DNA of 40,030 nt from an uncultured Bacteroidota bacterium (GTDB lineage: Bacteria; Bacteroidota; Bacteroidia; Flavobacteriales; Flavobacteriaceae), in the NCBI GenBank assembly GCA_902517245.1, contig CABYBK010000010.1:1-40030 (forward strand), given 5' to 3'. The position numbers and the translations under genes are program-made. The notes under the pieces were generated by a model. The model had not been told where the DNA came from, made no database searches, and saw only the letters and a list, made by a program, of their open reading frames with translations. Every line of letters begins with the position of its first letter. Positions within the stretch are counted from its first letter, which is position 1. Positions 7,632 to 16,756 of this stretch are shown here, piece after piece.

Positions 7632-8853
7632 TAGAGATCGTTGGAGAGAAATATTTGAAACTATCAGTAAAAATAAACTAAGAACTTTTCTGTCTGGATT
7701 TACTGTTGCCCTTGGAATATTTATCTTCATTATACTTTTTGGATTAGGTAATGGTTTAAAAAATACCTTTCAAGAGTTTTTTTTAGATGATGCTGGGAAT
7801 GCTATTTTTTTATATCCTGGAAAAACCTCAAAACCTTATAAAGGTTATAAAGCAAATAGAAGAATTGAGTTTAAAAATGAAGACTTAAAAGATATTGAGG
7901 AGAACTTTTCTTTCTTCCTAGAATATTTGTCTCCCCGCATAGATAGAAGTGCTTCAACAAGTTACAAAAATGAGAGCAACAGTTATAGTACAAGAGCTAT
8001 ATCTCCTGGGCATCAATACGTTGAAAAAACTATTTTGATGAAAGGAAGGTATATTAATCAGTCTGACATCAATGAAAAAAAGAAAACTGCAGTTATTGGA
8101 AGGCTTGTGGCTAAAGATTTATTCAAAACTGAAAGCCCTATTGGAAAATATATAAATATAGGATCTACCGCTTTTAAAGTAGTAGGGGTTTTCCAAGATG
8201 ATGGAGGAGATAGGGAAGAACGTAATATTTATATTCCATTCACCACGAGACAGCTTATTGAAAAAGGTAATGATAAGTTGAATCAAATCGTAATGACATA
8301 CAGAAAAGAGTTGGGACACGCAGGGGCTATGGCCTTTGAAACTGCACTCAAAAAATATTTTAAAGAAAAGAAATCTATAGATCCAACTGATCCCAATGGA
8401 ATCTATATTGCAAACCCAGCAGATGACCTTAAGCAAAGTCAACAATTTGCAATTGTGTTACAGTATATTGTAAGCTTTGTAGGCCTTGGAACACTAATAG
8501 CCGGAATAATAGGTATTTCAAATATTATGGTTTTTGTAGTTAAGGAGAGAACTAAGGAATTAGGAATTCGAAAAGCCTTGGGTGCAACTCCTAAGTCAGT
8601 AATTCAAATGATACTTCAAGAGTCAGTTTTTATTACAACCATTTCTGGTTATGTAGGTCTTTTTTTTGGAGTTATAGTTCTAGAAAATATCGGATTGAAA
8701 TTAGAGGACTACTTTATAAAGAATCCATATATCGATTTAGGAACATCCATTGCAGCCACAATAACACTGATAGTTTTCGGTGGAATAGCTGGCTATATTC
8801 CTGCAAAAAGAGCTTCAAGTATTAAACCAATAGTTGCCTTGAGAGATGAATAG
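7624..8853 (+). CDS. ABC transporter permease, MacB/FtsX family (first of two)
   Basis: Inner-membrane subunit of 409 residues with the MacB layout: helix 1 near residues 22-44, a large periplasmic domain (about 45-275), then three C-terminal helices. The FtsX region contains VVKERTKELGIRKALGATP and ends IPAKRASSIKPIVALRDE. It overlaps the ATPase and the second permease by 8 bases each. The N-terminus RDRWREIFETISKNKLRT closely mirrors the next gene, so the two are paralogues and probably form a heterodimer served by one ATPase. Confidence 0.93.
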   Translation: MFNRDRWREIFETISKNKLRTFLSGFTVALGIFIFIILFGLGNGLKNTFQEFFLDDAGNAIFLYPGKTSKPYKGYKANRRIEFKNEDLKDIEENFSFFLEYLSPRIDRSASTSYKNESNSYSTRAISPGHQYVEKTILMKGRYINQSDINEKKKTAVIGRLVAKDLFKTESPIGKYINIGSTAFKVVGVFQDDGGDREERNIYIPFTTRQLIEKGNDKLNQIVMTYRKELGHAGAMAFETALKKYFKEKKSIDPTDPNGIYIANPADDLKQSQQFAIVLQYIVSFVGLGTLIAGIIGISNIMVFVVKERTKELGIRKALGATPKSVIQMILQESVFITTISGYVGLFFGVIVLENIGLKLEDYFIKNPYIDLGTSIAATITLIVFGGIAGYIPAKRASSIKPIVALRDE

Positions 8854-10120
8854 TTTAAAAGTAATATTTGATAGAGATACTTGGCAGGAGATTTTTGGAT
8901 CGATTTCAAAAAATAAGACTCGGACTGTAATTACTGTGATAGGAGTTCTTTGGGGTATTTTTATCTACATCGCCCTTTCAGGTGCTGCCAAAGGATTAGA
9001 TAATGGTTTTGAAAGGCAATTTGAAAATATTGCAATGAACTCAATGTTTGTATGGGCTCAAAGAACAAGCATACCTTATGATGGATTTAAGATTGGAAGA
9101 AATATTGTTTTAAAACTTTCTGATGCTGAATATATAAAGAAAAACATTCCGGAAGTCCAATATGTTGCTCCTAGAAACTCAAGAGGGGTTTTTCAGGGCG
9201 CTCCCCCTTTAGTAGTTAGAAAAAATAAATCCAGTAATTACAATGTTTATGGAGATTATCCTGAGTTTACAAAAATTGCAACAAAAAAAATCTATGAAGG
9301 TGGTCGATTTATCAATGAAGATGATATTAAATATTCTAGAAAGGTATGTGTGATTGGTGAAAGAACACAAACTGAACTCTTCGGAAAAGACGAAAATCCA
9401 ATAGGTCAATATATAAGAATTGATAATATTTATTTTCAGGTCATTGGAGTACATAAATTTATACCCGGAGGAGGATTCGAATCTGATGGAGATATTTTTA
9501 TTCCTTTTGAAACTTTCAGGAAACTTTATAATTCTGGAGATAAAGTTCAATGGTTTACAATTGCAGCATATGATGATGCGGACGCTGTAAGTGTTGAGAA
9601 AGATATTAAAACCCTACTTAAAAGAATTCACAGGGTGTCTCCAGAAGACGAGAGAGCTTTTGGGGGATTTAATCTAGGTGAAATATTTAATAAAATTGTA
9701 GGTTTTTCTAAAGGAATGACTTTGTTATCCTTAATTGTAGGAATTGCAACTATTATAGCAGGTGTAATAGGTATTGGAAATATATTATTAATATCTGTTA
9801 AAGAGAGAACAAAAGAGTTAGGAGTTAGAAGAGCTCTAGGAGCTACACCATCAGAGGTGAGAAATCAGATTATTTTAGAGTCCGTGTTTTTAACGATGAT
9901 TGCTGGAATACTAGGAATTATTTTAGGAGCTTTTGTATTGTTTGGAATAAATTTAGCTACCCAAGACTTAACAGATTTCCCTTATACAAACCCTACTGTT
10001 CCAATCCAATTTATAATGGGAGCTCTTTTTATTATGGTGTTTCTGGGAACATTAATTGGGCTCATTCCTGCACAACGTGCAGTAAGTATTAAACCTATTG
10101 ACGCATTAAGAGAAGAATAA
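8846..10120 (+). CDS. ABC transporter permease, MacB/FtsX family (second of two)
   Basis: Protein of 424 residues with the same architecture as its neighbour: RDTWQEIFGSISKNKTRT start, helix 1, periplasmic MacB_PCD domain, and an FtsX domain with SVKERTKELGVRRALGATP and the end IPAQRAVSIKPIDALREE. It overlaps the first permease by 8 bases (ATGAATAG) and precedes the adaptor by 18 bases. With the ATPase, adaptor and TolC-like channel it makes a complete tripartite exporter. The substrate cannot be read from sequence; MacAB relatives export macrolides, peptides or lipids. Confidence 0.93.
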   Translation: MNSLKVIFDRDTWQEIFGSISKNKTRTVITVIGVLWGIFIYIALSGAAKGLDNGFERQFENIAMNSMFVWAQRTSIPYDGFKIGRNIVLKLSDAEYIKKNIPEVQYVAPRNSRGVFQGAPPLVVRKNKSSNYNVYGDYPEFTKIATKKIYEGGRFINEDDIKYSRKVCVIGERTQTELFGKDENPIGQYIRIDNIYFQVIGVHKFIPGGGFESDGDIFIPFETFRKLYNSGDKVQWFTIAAYDDADAVSVEKDIKTLLKRIHRVSPEDERAFGGFNLGEIFNKIVGFSKGMTLLSLIVGIATIIAGVIGIGNILLISVKERTKELGVRRALGATPSEVRNQIILESVFLTMIAGILGIILGAFVLFGINLATQDLTDFPYTNPTVPIQFIMGALFIMVFLGTLIGLIPAQRAVSIKPIDALREE

Positions 10121-10138
10121 AATTAAATACAAAAACAA

Positions 10139-11269
10139 ATGAAAATTTTACAATATATCGGAATAACACTTCTAATTTCTGGAGCTTTATTTGCAGCAGC
10201 TTACTTTATTAAGACTAATGACAAGTCTGCTATTATTTATGAAACTAAAACAATCATTAATACTTCTATCGAAAAGAAAACTGTAATTACGGGAAAAGTA
10301 ATTCCAGAAGATGAGGTTGAAATAAAACCCCAAATTCAAGGAATTATTGATGCTCTTTTTGTGGAGGAGGGAGATAAAGTAAAGACAGGAGATCTATTGG
10401 CTAAAATAAAAGTAGTTCCTAATGAACAAAATTTAAATGCTGCCGAAGGAAGAGTAGCTAATTCAAAAATTGTTCTCAAAAACGCTCAGATCGAATTCAG
10501 AAGAAATAAAAATCTTTTTGATAAAGGAATTATATCTAAACAGGATTTTGATAATGTTCAATTGCGTTACAATCAATCAAAGCTAGATGTATCCAATGCA
10601 GTTTCTGATCTTCAAATCATCCGCTTAGGATCAAAAGGGGGTGCTGCTTCAGCTAATACTAATATTCGAGCAACTGTTCCCGGCACAGTCCTGGAAATTC
10701 CAGTCGAGGAAGGCTTTCAAGTAATTGCTAGTAACAGTTTTAATGCTGGAACAACTATTGCTACTATCGCTGACCTTAATAAAATGATTTTTGAAGGGAA
10801 GGTTGATGAAGCTGAGGTCGGAAAGTTAATAGTAGGAATGCCTTTGGAGGTTAATCTCGGTGCTATTGAAGATCAATCTTTAGAAGCTAAGCTGAAATTT
10901 ATTGCCCCAAAAGGAAATGAAGAGCAAGGAGCTGTTCAATTTAAAATTGAAGCGGATTTGTTTTTAAATGATTCAATTTTTGTAAGAGCAGGATATAGTG
11001 CAAACGCCTCATTAATTATAGAGCGTAAGGATAATGTAATGGCGGTAGAAGAGTCACTTCTTCAGTTTGATCGTGAAACAGAAAAGCCTTACGTAGAAAT
11101 TCAAATTGGAGATCAAAAGTTTGAGAGAAGAGATATTGAAATTGGTTTGTCTGATGGAGTAAATGTTGAAGTAATATCTGGACTTACTGAGGAAGACCAG
11201 ATTAAGGTTTGGAATAAAACCGAGCCTATTAAAAATGGTATATCTGTTGAAGAAGAGTTAGCAGATTAA
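10139..11269 (+). CDS. Periplasmic adaptor (MacA/HlyD, membrane fusion) protein
   Basis: Adaptor of 376 residues joining the inner-membrane ABC complex to the outer-membrane channel. One N-terminal helix (about 5-24) anchors it. The lipoyl/biotinyl-like half motif VEIKPQIQGIIDALFVEEGD with VKTGDLLAKI is near residues 60-95, followed by an alpha-helical hairpin (about 100-155) and the second lipoyl half (IRATVPGTVLEIPVEEGFQV), a beta-barrel and a membrane-proximal domain. The hairpin is short, as in MacA-like proteins. It lies in the exporter operon. Confidence 0.92.
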   Translation: MKILQYIGITLLISGALFAAAYFIKTNDKSAIIYETKTIINTSIEKKTVITGKVIPEDEVEIKPQIQGIIDALFVEEGDKVKTGDLLAKIKVVPNEQNLNAAEGRVANSKIVLKNAQIEFRRNKNLFDKGIISKQDFDNVQLRYNQSKLDVSNAVSDLQIIRLGSKGGAASANTNIRATVPGTVLEIPVEEGFQVIASNSFNAGTTIATIADLNKMIFEGKVDEAEVGKLIVGMPLEVNLGAIEDQSLEAKLKFIAPKGNEEQGAVQFKIEADLFLNDSIFVRAGYSANASLIIERKDNVMAVEESLLQFDRETEKPYVEIQIGDQKFERRDIEIGLSDGVNVEVISGLTEEDQIKVWNKTEPIKNGISVEEELAD

Positions 11270-11299
11270 ACTCTTTTATTAAACAAACAATAAAATAAT

Positions 11300-12715
11300 A
11301 TGAAAAAAATATTAAGCTTTTTAATTTCTCTATCAACATTCATCACATACGCTCAAGTGAAACAATATACCTTGGAAGAATGTGTAATGATTGCTCTTGA
11401 GAAAAACATTAGTATTCAACAATCTGAATTGGATTTAGAGGGAGCAGATATTGATAGAGCTGATGCTTTTGGGAATTTCTTTCCAAGAATCAATGCTCAA
11501 TCTCAACACATTTGGAACAATGGTCTTAGCCAAAATATTACAAATGGTTTAATTGAAAATCTTACAACTCAGTTTTCTTCTCTAGGAGGAAATCTCGGGG
11601 TTACAATTTTTAATGGTAGGCAAAATATTAATCAATTAGCGCGTGCTAATCTAAGTATCATTTCAAGGCAATATCAATTGGAAGACATAAAAGACGACAT
11701 TAGTCTTTTTGTAGCCAACACTTATTTACAAGTAATGTTCAATAAGGAGTTAGAAGATGTTCAGCGTTATCAATTAGAATTGGCTCAACGAGAATTAGAA
11801 AGGGCTCAGATCAGAATTGATGCAGGAGTACAAACCAAGGCTGATATTTATGAAATTGAAGCTAATTTAGCTGCACAAGAACAAGCTTTAGTTCAAGCAG
11901 AGAACTCTTCTCAATTATCTAAAATAAGTTTAGCTCAATTACTTTTGATCACCGACTATGAAAACTTTGATATTGCAGAAGTAGATTATGATGTGCCACT
12001 TTCCCAAATTCTTCTGGAAGAACCGAAAAAAATATATGAAAAAGCGCTTACTCTTAGAAATGATATAAAGGTGGGGGTTACAAATATAGATATAGCAAAA
12101 AAAGATATAAAGCTGGCAAAAGGAGCTTTATTGCCATCACTATCAGCATTTTACAATTATAATACTCGTATTTCTTACAGTGATCGTTTTGTAGAAACAG
12201 GAAATTTGATCGAAACTCCTATTGGAGTAGTCAAAGAAAATGGATCACTTGTTGTAACTCAATTCCCTGAAAGAGAAATTACAGACGCCCAATCTTTTGG
12301 TGACCAATTTAGACAAAACGATGGTCACAGTTATGGTTTATCGTTGAATATTCCGATTTTCAATGGGCTAGCTGTAAAAAACAATATTAAAAGAAGAAAG
12401 CTTAATTTGAAACGTGCTGAAAATCTTTTTGAGCAAACGAAGCTTGATTTAGAAAATACAATAAACCAAGCTTATAATAATGCTGAAGGAGCTTATAAAT
12501 TTTATGAAGCTTCAAAAAAAACACTAAAAGCGAGAAGGGAATCGTATTTAATGGCAGAACAACGTTTTGAAATTGGAGTTATGAATTCTTACGATTTTAT
12601 TCAAGCTAAGCAGAGATATGAAATTTCAGCTTCTGACAATGTAAGGGCTAAATATGATTATATTTTTAAATTAAAAGTTCTAGAATTTTATTTTGGTTTA
12701 CAAATTACTATCTAG
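11300..12715 (+). CDS. TolC family outer-membrane efflux channel
   Basis: Outer-membrane channel of the exporter, 471 residues. A cleavable signal peptide (about 1-18, ending ITYAQ) is followed by the family opening YTLEECVMIALEKNISIQQS and two repeats of long helices; the second repeat carries LSLNIPIFNGLAVKNNIKRR and ends with the usual YDFIQAKQRYEISASDNVRA segment. Length is normal for TolC/OprM. Last gene of the exporter unit; no good terminator is visible after it. Confidence 0.93.
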   Translation: MKKILSFLISLSTFITYAQVKQYTLEECVMIALEKNISIQQSELDLEGADIDRADAFGNFFPRINAQSQHIWNNGLSQNITNGLIENLTTQFSSLGGNLGVTIFNGRQNINQLARANLSIISRQYQLEDIKDDISLFVANTYLQVMFNKELEDVQRYQLELAQRELERAQIRIDAGVQTKADIYEIEANLAAQEQALVQAENSSQLSKISLAQLLLITDYENFDIAEVDYDVPLSQILLEEPKKIYEKALTLRNDIKVGVTNIDIAKKDIKLAKGALLPSLSAFYNYNTRISYSDRFVETGNLIETPIGVVKENGSLVVTQFPEREITDAQSFGDQFRQNDGHSYGLSLNIPIFNGLAVKNNIKRRKLNLKRAENLFEQTKLDLENTINQAYNNAEGAYKFYEASKKTLKARRESYLMAEQRFEIGVMNSYDFIQAKQRYEISASDNVRAKYDYIFKLKVLEFYFGLQITI

Positions 12716-12785
12716 TTGATTTTTTTAATTTGTAGAGTGATATACTTTATTGTATATTACTTTTTTAGGTCAAAAATCATTAAAT

Positions 12786-13754
12786 ATGGATAGTAACAAA
12801 ACCAAAGTCTATAGGAGTAAACACAAAGACATTCCTGGAAATCCATCAACTGCAAAAAGTAGCATACATAAACTAAATACAAGGGAAAAAGGTGAATCGC
12901 TGAGGGTTTTAACAGAAGAGCAATGGCAGTTTTGGATAGAGAAAGGATATGTGGTAATAAAAAGTGCTATATCTACTAAACAAGCTGAGGAGACAGCAGC
13001 ATTCCTTTGGGAGTTTGAAGAAAAGAAATTTAATGATTCTACTACTTGGTACACTCCTCCAAGAGCCGAAATGCAAATGAAAGTGCTTGCTGGGACTGGT
13101 ATGGTAGAGGTATACAATAATCAATATTTATGGAATAACAGACAAACTCCAAAAGTTTATGATGCTTTTGTAGATATTTGGGGAACAAATAAACTCTGGG
13201 TTACTATTGACAGGGCTAATCTTAACTTCCCAATTCGAAAAGGGCACGAATATAAAGGATTTATTCATTGGGATTACGACCCTGAAACTAAACCTCAAAA
13301 TGTTCAAGGAGTAATTGCTTTATCAGATCAGACAGATATTAATATGGGAGGTTTCCAATGTTTACCATGGCTTTATCAAAACTATGATACATGGAAAAAG
13401 AGCCAACCTGATGATCGAAATCGTTTTCAACCAGATATAAGTGGATTAGAAGATAAAATAGAAAAGGTAGCTATGCAAGTAGGAGATTTATTAATATTTA
13501 ATAGTCTTTTAGCACACGGTATCCGCCCTAACCTTTCAGATAATAAAGTTAGAATTGCCCAATATATTTCAATGATGCCTTCAGAAGAAGAAAACGAATC
13601 TCTTAAAAATTGGAGAATTAATTCATGGAGGAATAGAGTAGCACCTGAAGGCCATGCGTTTCCAGGTGACCCAAGAAACTGGGAACAGACTAAATACGAT
13701 AGAGCTCAACTTTCCCCACTAGGTGAAAAGCTTTTAGGATTAACTTCCTGGTGA
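12786..13754 (+). CDS. Phytanoyl-CoA dioxygenase family Fe(II)/2-oxoglutarate oxygenase
   Basis: Predicted non-heme iron oxygenase of the PhyH family, 322 residues from ATG 12786. An in-frame TTG at 12750 would add 12 residues and lies in the likely promoter region, so it is not preferred. The iron triad is visible: HWD (H161, D163) in GFIHWDYDPE and H244 in LLAHGIRPN, with R256 in VRIAQYIS placed to bind 2-oxoglutarate. Tryptophan-rich N- and C-terminal regions are typical of bacterial PhyH proteins that hydroxylate small molecules. Its stop overlaps an SDR dehydrogenase start, implying sequential oxidation of one substrate (inference). The substrate is unknown. Confidence 0.85.
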   Translation: MDSNKTKVYRSKHKDIPGNPSTAKSSIHKLNTREKGESLRVLTEEQWQFWIEKGYVVIKSAISTKQAEETAAFLWEFEEKKFNDSTTWYTPPRAEMQMKVLAGTGMVEVYNNQYLWNNRQTPKVYDAFVDIWGTNKLWVTIDRANLNFPIRKGHEYKGFIHWDYDPETKPQNVQGVIALSDQTDINMGGFQCLPWLYQNYDTWKKSQPDDRNRFQPDISGLEDKIEKVAMQVGDLLIFNSLLAHGIRPNLSDNKVRIAQYISMMPSEEENESLKNWRINSWRNRVAPEGHAFPGDPRNWEQTKYDRAQLSPLGEKLLGLTSW

Positions 13755-14551
13755 AAATGGATCTAAATTTAAAAGGAAAAACGGCTCTTATAACAGGGTC
13801 AACTTCTGGAATTGGATATACAACAGCTAAAATTCTTTTAAAAGAGGGAGCGACTGTTTACATCAATGGAAGAAATCGTTCATCTGTCGAAAATGCAGTT
13901 AGTCAATTGAAAAATGAGGTAGCTAATTCCAAAGTTTTCGGTATAGTTGCCGATTTTTTTAAGTTGAATCAAGTAGAAAGCCTACTTAAAAAATTAAGTG
14001 AAATAGATATTTTAATAAATAACGTAGGTATCTATACTTCAAAATCTTTTTTTGATACAACAATTGAAACTTGGAAAGATCAGTTTCAAGTAAATTTAAT
14101 GAGCTGTGTTTGTTTATCTAAGCATTATTTAAAAGGAATGCTTGAACGTAATTGGGGAAGAATTCTATTTATTTCTAGTGAGTGTGCCTATTTAGTTCCT
14201 CCCGACATGATTTCATACAGCGCTACAAAAGCATCAATGCACGCAGTTTCAAGAGGCTTGGCTCATATAACTAGAGGAACTCAGGTTACCTCAAATGTTA
14301 TTGTTCCAGGTTCAACTTTAACAAAGGGTGCCAAAAACTTTTTAAACGAGAAGGCTGTTACGCAAAATACTAGTATGGATAATATTGAAAAAGACTTTTT
14401 TAATAATACCCGAACATCATCTCTTTTGGAACGCTTTGCAAGTACAGATGAAGTTGCAAATACTATTACTTACCTTTGCAGTCCCTTATCTTCAGCCACA
14501 AATGGTTCTGTAATTAAAGTTGATGGTGGAAGCTCAGGTGGAATTTTATAA
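13751..14551 (+). CDS. SDR family NAD(P)-dependent oxidoreductase
   Basis: Short-chain dehydrogenase of about 265 residues. The nucleotide-binding motif TGSTSGIG is near residue 16, the structural NNVG (variant of NNAG) follows ILI, the catalytic Ser is in ISSECAY and the YSATK motif gives Tyr and Lys. The SNVIVPGSTLTKG segment fits classical SDRs. The start may be GTG 13751, overlapping the dioxygenase stop by 4 bases (GTGA), or ATG 13757 two codons later. It probably acts with the dioxygenase. Specificity cannot be assigned; 3-oxoacyl reductase labels would be only a default. Confidence 0.87.
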   Translation: MKMDLNLKGKTALITGSTSGIGYTTAKILLKEGATVYINGRNRSSVENAVSQLKNEVANSKVFGIVADFFKLNQVESLLKKLSEIDILINNVGIYTSKSFFDTTIETWKDQFQVNLMSCVCLSKHYLKGMLERNWGRILFISSECAYLVPPDMISYSATKASMHAVSRGLAHITRGTQVTSNVIVPGSTLTKGAKNFLNEKAVTQNTSMDNIEKDFFNNTRTSSLLERFASTDEVANTITYLCSPLSSATNGSVIKVDGGSSGGIL

Positions 14552-14559
14552 ATTTTGTT

Positions 14560-15243
14560 ATGTCTTACATTCTTCACCTTGAAACTTCTACAAAACAATG
14601 TTCCGTTGCTTTGTCAAAAGAAGGGGTATGTATATCAAAAAAAAAGTTTTTGGATGAAAATTTTAGTCATAGTGAAAAATTGCATTTATTTATTCAGGAT
14701 GTAATCAATCTAGCAGGTATAGTTATTTCTGATTTAGATGCGATTGCTATAAGCAAAGGTCCTGGTTCTTATACAGGACTTAGAATTGGAGTAGCAGCAG
14801 CGAAAGGTCTCTGTTTTGCACTTGACCTACCCTTAATATCAATAAATACATTAACCTTGATGGTTCAACCATTTCTTAATCAAAAAGGGTTTGACTTTTT
14901 CATTCCAATGTTAGATGCTCGAAGAATGGAAGTTTACACTGCTGTTTATAATAAAAACAAAAAAATACAACTTCAAACTACTGCTTTAGTTTTAACTGAA
15001 GATAGCTTTTTGAGTCAAGTTGGAAAAAGTAACTGTTTGATCATTGGCAATGGGGCTAATAAATTTCAAGCTTTAAGCCCTAAAATAAAAGCTCACTTTA
15101 GAGAAGAAATTGAATATCCTTCAGCCGAAAACATGATTCTTCTGGCTTGGGAAAAGTTTCATAATAAAAATTTTGAATCTTTAGCAGATTTTGAACCTTA
15201 CTATTTAAAGGATTTTCAAACGACACCTCCACGAAAAAATTAG
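14560..15243 (+). CDS. tsaB: tRNA threonylcarbamoyladenosine biosynthesis protein TsaB
   Basis: Partner of TsaD and TsaE in making t6A at position 37 of ANN-decoding tRNAs. The 227-residue ASKHA-fold protein opens LHLETSTKQCSVALS and carries the diagnostic AISKGPGSYTGLRIG and AAKGLCFALDLPL segments. It lacks the metal-binding histidines of TsaD, as expected of the non-catalytic paralogue. It starts 8 bases after the SDR gene and ends 3 bases from the convergent Nfu gene. Confidence 0.94.
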   Translation: MSYILHLETSTKQCSVALSKEGVCISKKKFLDENFSHSEKLHLFIQDVINLAGIVISDLDAIAISKGPGSYTGLRIGVAAAKGLCFALDLPLISINTLTLMVQPFLNQKGFDFFIPMLDARRMEVYTAVYNKNKKIQLQTTALVLTEDSFLSQVGKSNCLIIGNGANKFQALSPKIKAHFREEIEYPSAENMILLAWEKFHNKNFESLADFEPYYLKDFQTTPPRKN

Positions 15244-15246
15244 TGT

Positions 15247-16134
15247 CTAACCATTAATTGCGACTACATTTTCAATTTTACCTGGCATCATTTCTTTAAG
15301 CATATTTTCGATTCCATTTTTCAATGTTAGTGTGGATGATGGACATCCGCTACAAGCACCTTGAAGTATAACCTGGACTGATTTTTTCGTAGGGTCATAA
15401 GAATCGAATTGAATATTTCCTCCATCAGAAGCAACGGCAGGTTTAATGTATTCATCTAAGATAGATATAATTTGATCGTCCAATGGATTTTTATTTCCGG
15501 GTGAAGTGGATTTTTTATTAGTGTCTTTTGATGGATAGTGCTCTATAATTGTATTTCCATTTTCGATAAATGTTCGGACAAATTCTCTTATTTCCATCAT
15601 AACTTCATCCCAGTTTTTAATGTCAAATTTTGTTATTGAAACATAATTTTCACTCATAAAAACATCTTTGACATATGCAAAGTGAAAAAGTTTTTGAGCA
15701 AAAGGTGAGTGTTTGGCCTCATCAATATTCTTGAACTCTACACTTTCTGAAACAAGCTTTTTATTAGCGACAAACTTCATGACTGAGGGGTTTGGTGTAC
15801 TTTCAGCATAGATACTTACAGGTACTTTATCATTGTTGACATCTTTTAAGATTACACCTCCATCATTGAGATAATTTTCCAGTTGAACCCTAACTTCTTC
15901 AATTACATCCTCCCACTCTAAAATTTCAAAGCGCTCTACTTCAAGATAATTTTCATGGAGACTTACCGATTTTACGAAAGGCAAATAAAATAATTGTTGG
16001 ATTAATGGCGCACCTTTAGCATCATCAATGTTTTTAAAGTGAAGAATTTCCTTTGTCCCTGTATTTTGATTTAAAACAAATTTTGCCTTTAATTTTCCTT
16101 TTTCTGCAGATGCTTTAATTTGATAAACTTTCAC
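15247..16134 (-). CDS. NifU-like Fe-S cluster scaffold (Nfu) with two N-terminal domains
   Basis: Fe-S cluster carrier of 295 residues. I place the start at GTG 16134, because the upstream TTG at 16164 lies on the far side of a consensus -7 box (16152-16159). There are two Nfu N-terminal domains: a diverged copy (AKFVLNQNTGTKEILHF, about 15-95) and a canonical copy (YAESTPNPSVMKFVANKKLV, about 110-195). The C-terminal NifU domain has DEYIKPAVASDGGNI and GACSGCPSS, whose CxxC binds the cluster. The copies share the KNIDDAKGAP/KNIDEAKHSP pattern, so they arose by duplication. It is monocistronic and converges on tsaB. Confidence 0.92.
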   Translation of the reverse strand: MKVYQIKASAEKGKLKAKFVLNQNTGTKEILHFKNIDDAKGAPLIQQLFYLPFVKSVSLHENYLEVERFEILEWEDVIEEVRVQLENYLNDGGVILKDVNNDKVPVSIYAESTPNPSVMKFVANKKLVSESVEFKNIDEAKHSPFAQKLFHFAYVKDVFMSENYVSITKFDIKNWDEVMMEIREFVRTFIENGNTIIEHYPSKDTNKKSTSPGNKNPLDDQIISILDEYIKPAVASDGGNIQFDSYDPTKKSVQVILQGACSGCPSSTLTLKNGIENMLKEMMPGKIENVVAING

Positions 16135-16151
16135 AATAAAACTAATTTCTC

Positions 16152-16159
16152 CAAAAATA
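16152..16159 (-). promoter_or_regulatory. -7 box of the Nfu gene
   Basis: Reads TATTTTTG on the minus strand, an exact TAnnTTTG, 17 bases before the GTG at 16134. No clear -33 TTTG is seen. Its position argues against the upstream TTG start. Confidence 0.5.
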
Positions 16160-16209
16160 ATCAATGCCTTTTAAATTGTTGTTTTTTAAATAGTCTATTT
16201 TGACTATAA

Positions 16210-16221
16210 TCTTTTTGTAAT
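16210..16221 (+). promoter_or_regulatory. -7 region of the gamma-carbonic-anhydrase-like gene
   Basis: TCTTTTTGTAAT differs by one base from the TAnnTTTGTAAT box found before nadK, pdxJ and ribF. It lies 21 bases before the ATG at 16243 and touches the alternative TTG at 16222, which therefore is unlikely to be the start. Confidence 0.45.
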
Positions 16222-16242
16222 TTGTCAAAAATAATAAGACAA

Positions 16243-16755
16243 ATGTTAATTAAATCGGTAAAAGGAAAAACTCCCTCTTATGGTTTAGATTGTTTTTTTG
16301 CTGAAAATTCCACTCTTATTGGAGATGTAAAAATGGGTGATGAGGTTTCTGTTTGGTATCAGGCTGTTGTTAGAGGAGATGTAAATATAATTCGAATTGG
16401 TAACAGGGTTAATATTCAAGATGGAGCTATTATTCATGGAACATTTGAAAAATCCTCAACGCATATAGGTAATAATGTTTCTATAGGTCATAATGCAATT
16501 GTTCATGGCTGTAGAATTCATGATAATGTATTAATAGGCATGGGCAGTATTGTTATGGACCATTGTGAAATTGGAAGTAATAGTATTGTTGCTGCTGGAG
16601 CAGTGGTTGTTCAAAATACGATTGTTCCTCCAGGAACAGTATTTGCAGGCGTACCAGCAAAAAAAATAAAGGATATTGATATAAACTTACAGAAAAATGA
16701 AATCGAAAGAATTGCACAAAATTATATAATGTACTCATCCTGGTTTAAAACATAA
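16243..16755 (+). CDS. Gamma-carbonic-anhydrase family protein, left-handed beta-helix
   Basis: Protein of 170 residues from ATG 16243, matching the family start MLIKSVKGKTPSYG. Hexapeptide repeats (for example IGNNVSIGHNAIVHG, IHDNVLIGMGSIVMD, IGSNSIVAAGAVV) build a left-handed beta-helix that trimerises. The three potential zinc ligands are visible as histidines in AIIHGTF and GHNAIVHG. Bacterial relatives (YrdA/PaaY/CaiE type) are often of unproven activity, so carbonic anhydrase activity is family-level inference. A hairpin terminator follows. Confidence 0.9.
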   Translation: MLIKSVKGKTPSYGLDCFFAENSTLIGDVKMGDEVSVWYQAVVRGDVNIIRIGNRVNIQDGAIIHGTFEKSSTHIGNNVSIGHNAIVHGCRIHDNVLIGMGSIVMDHCEIGSNSIVAAGAVVVQNTIVPPGTVFAGVPAKKIKDIDINLQKNEIERIAQNYIMYSSWFKT

Positions 16756-16756
16756 A

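Noticed and set aside
8119-8445. Minus-strand frame of 108 codons inside the first permease
   Set aside because: Antisense shadow of a convincingly conserved membrane protein gene.
12699-12732. Possible terminator after the TolC gene (acaaatt ... aatttgt)
   Set aside because: AT-only 7-bp stem with a loop of about 19 bases; too weak to call.
12750-12785. TTG start for the dioxygenase
   Set aside because: No family similarity upstream of ATG 12786, and the region is AT-rich and promoter-like.
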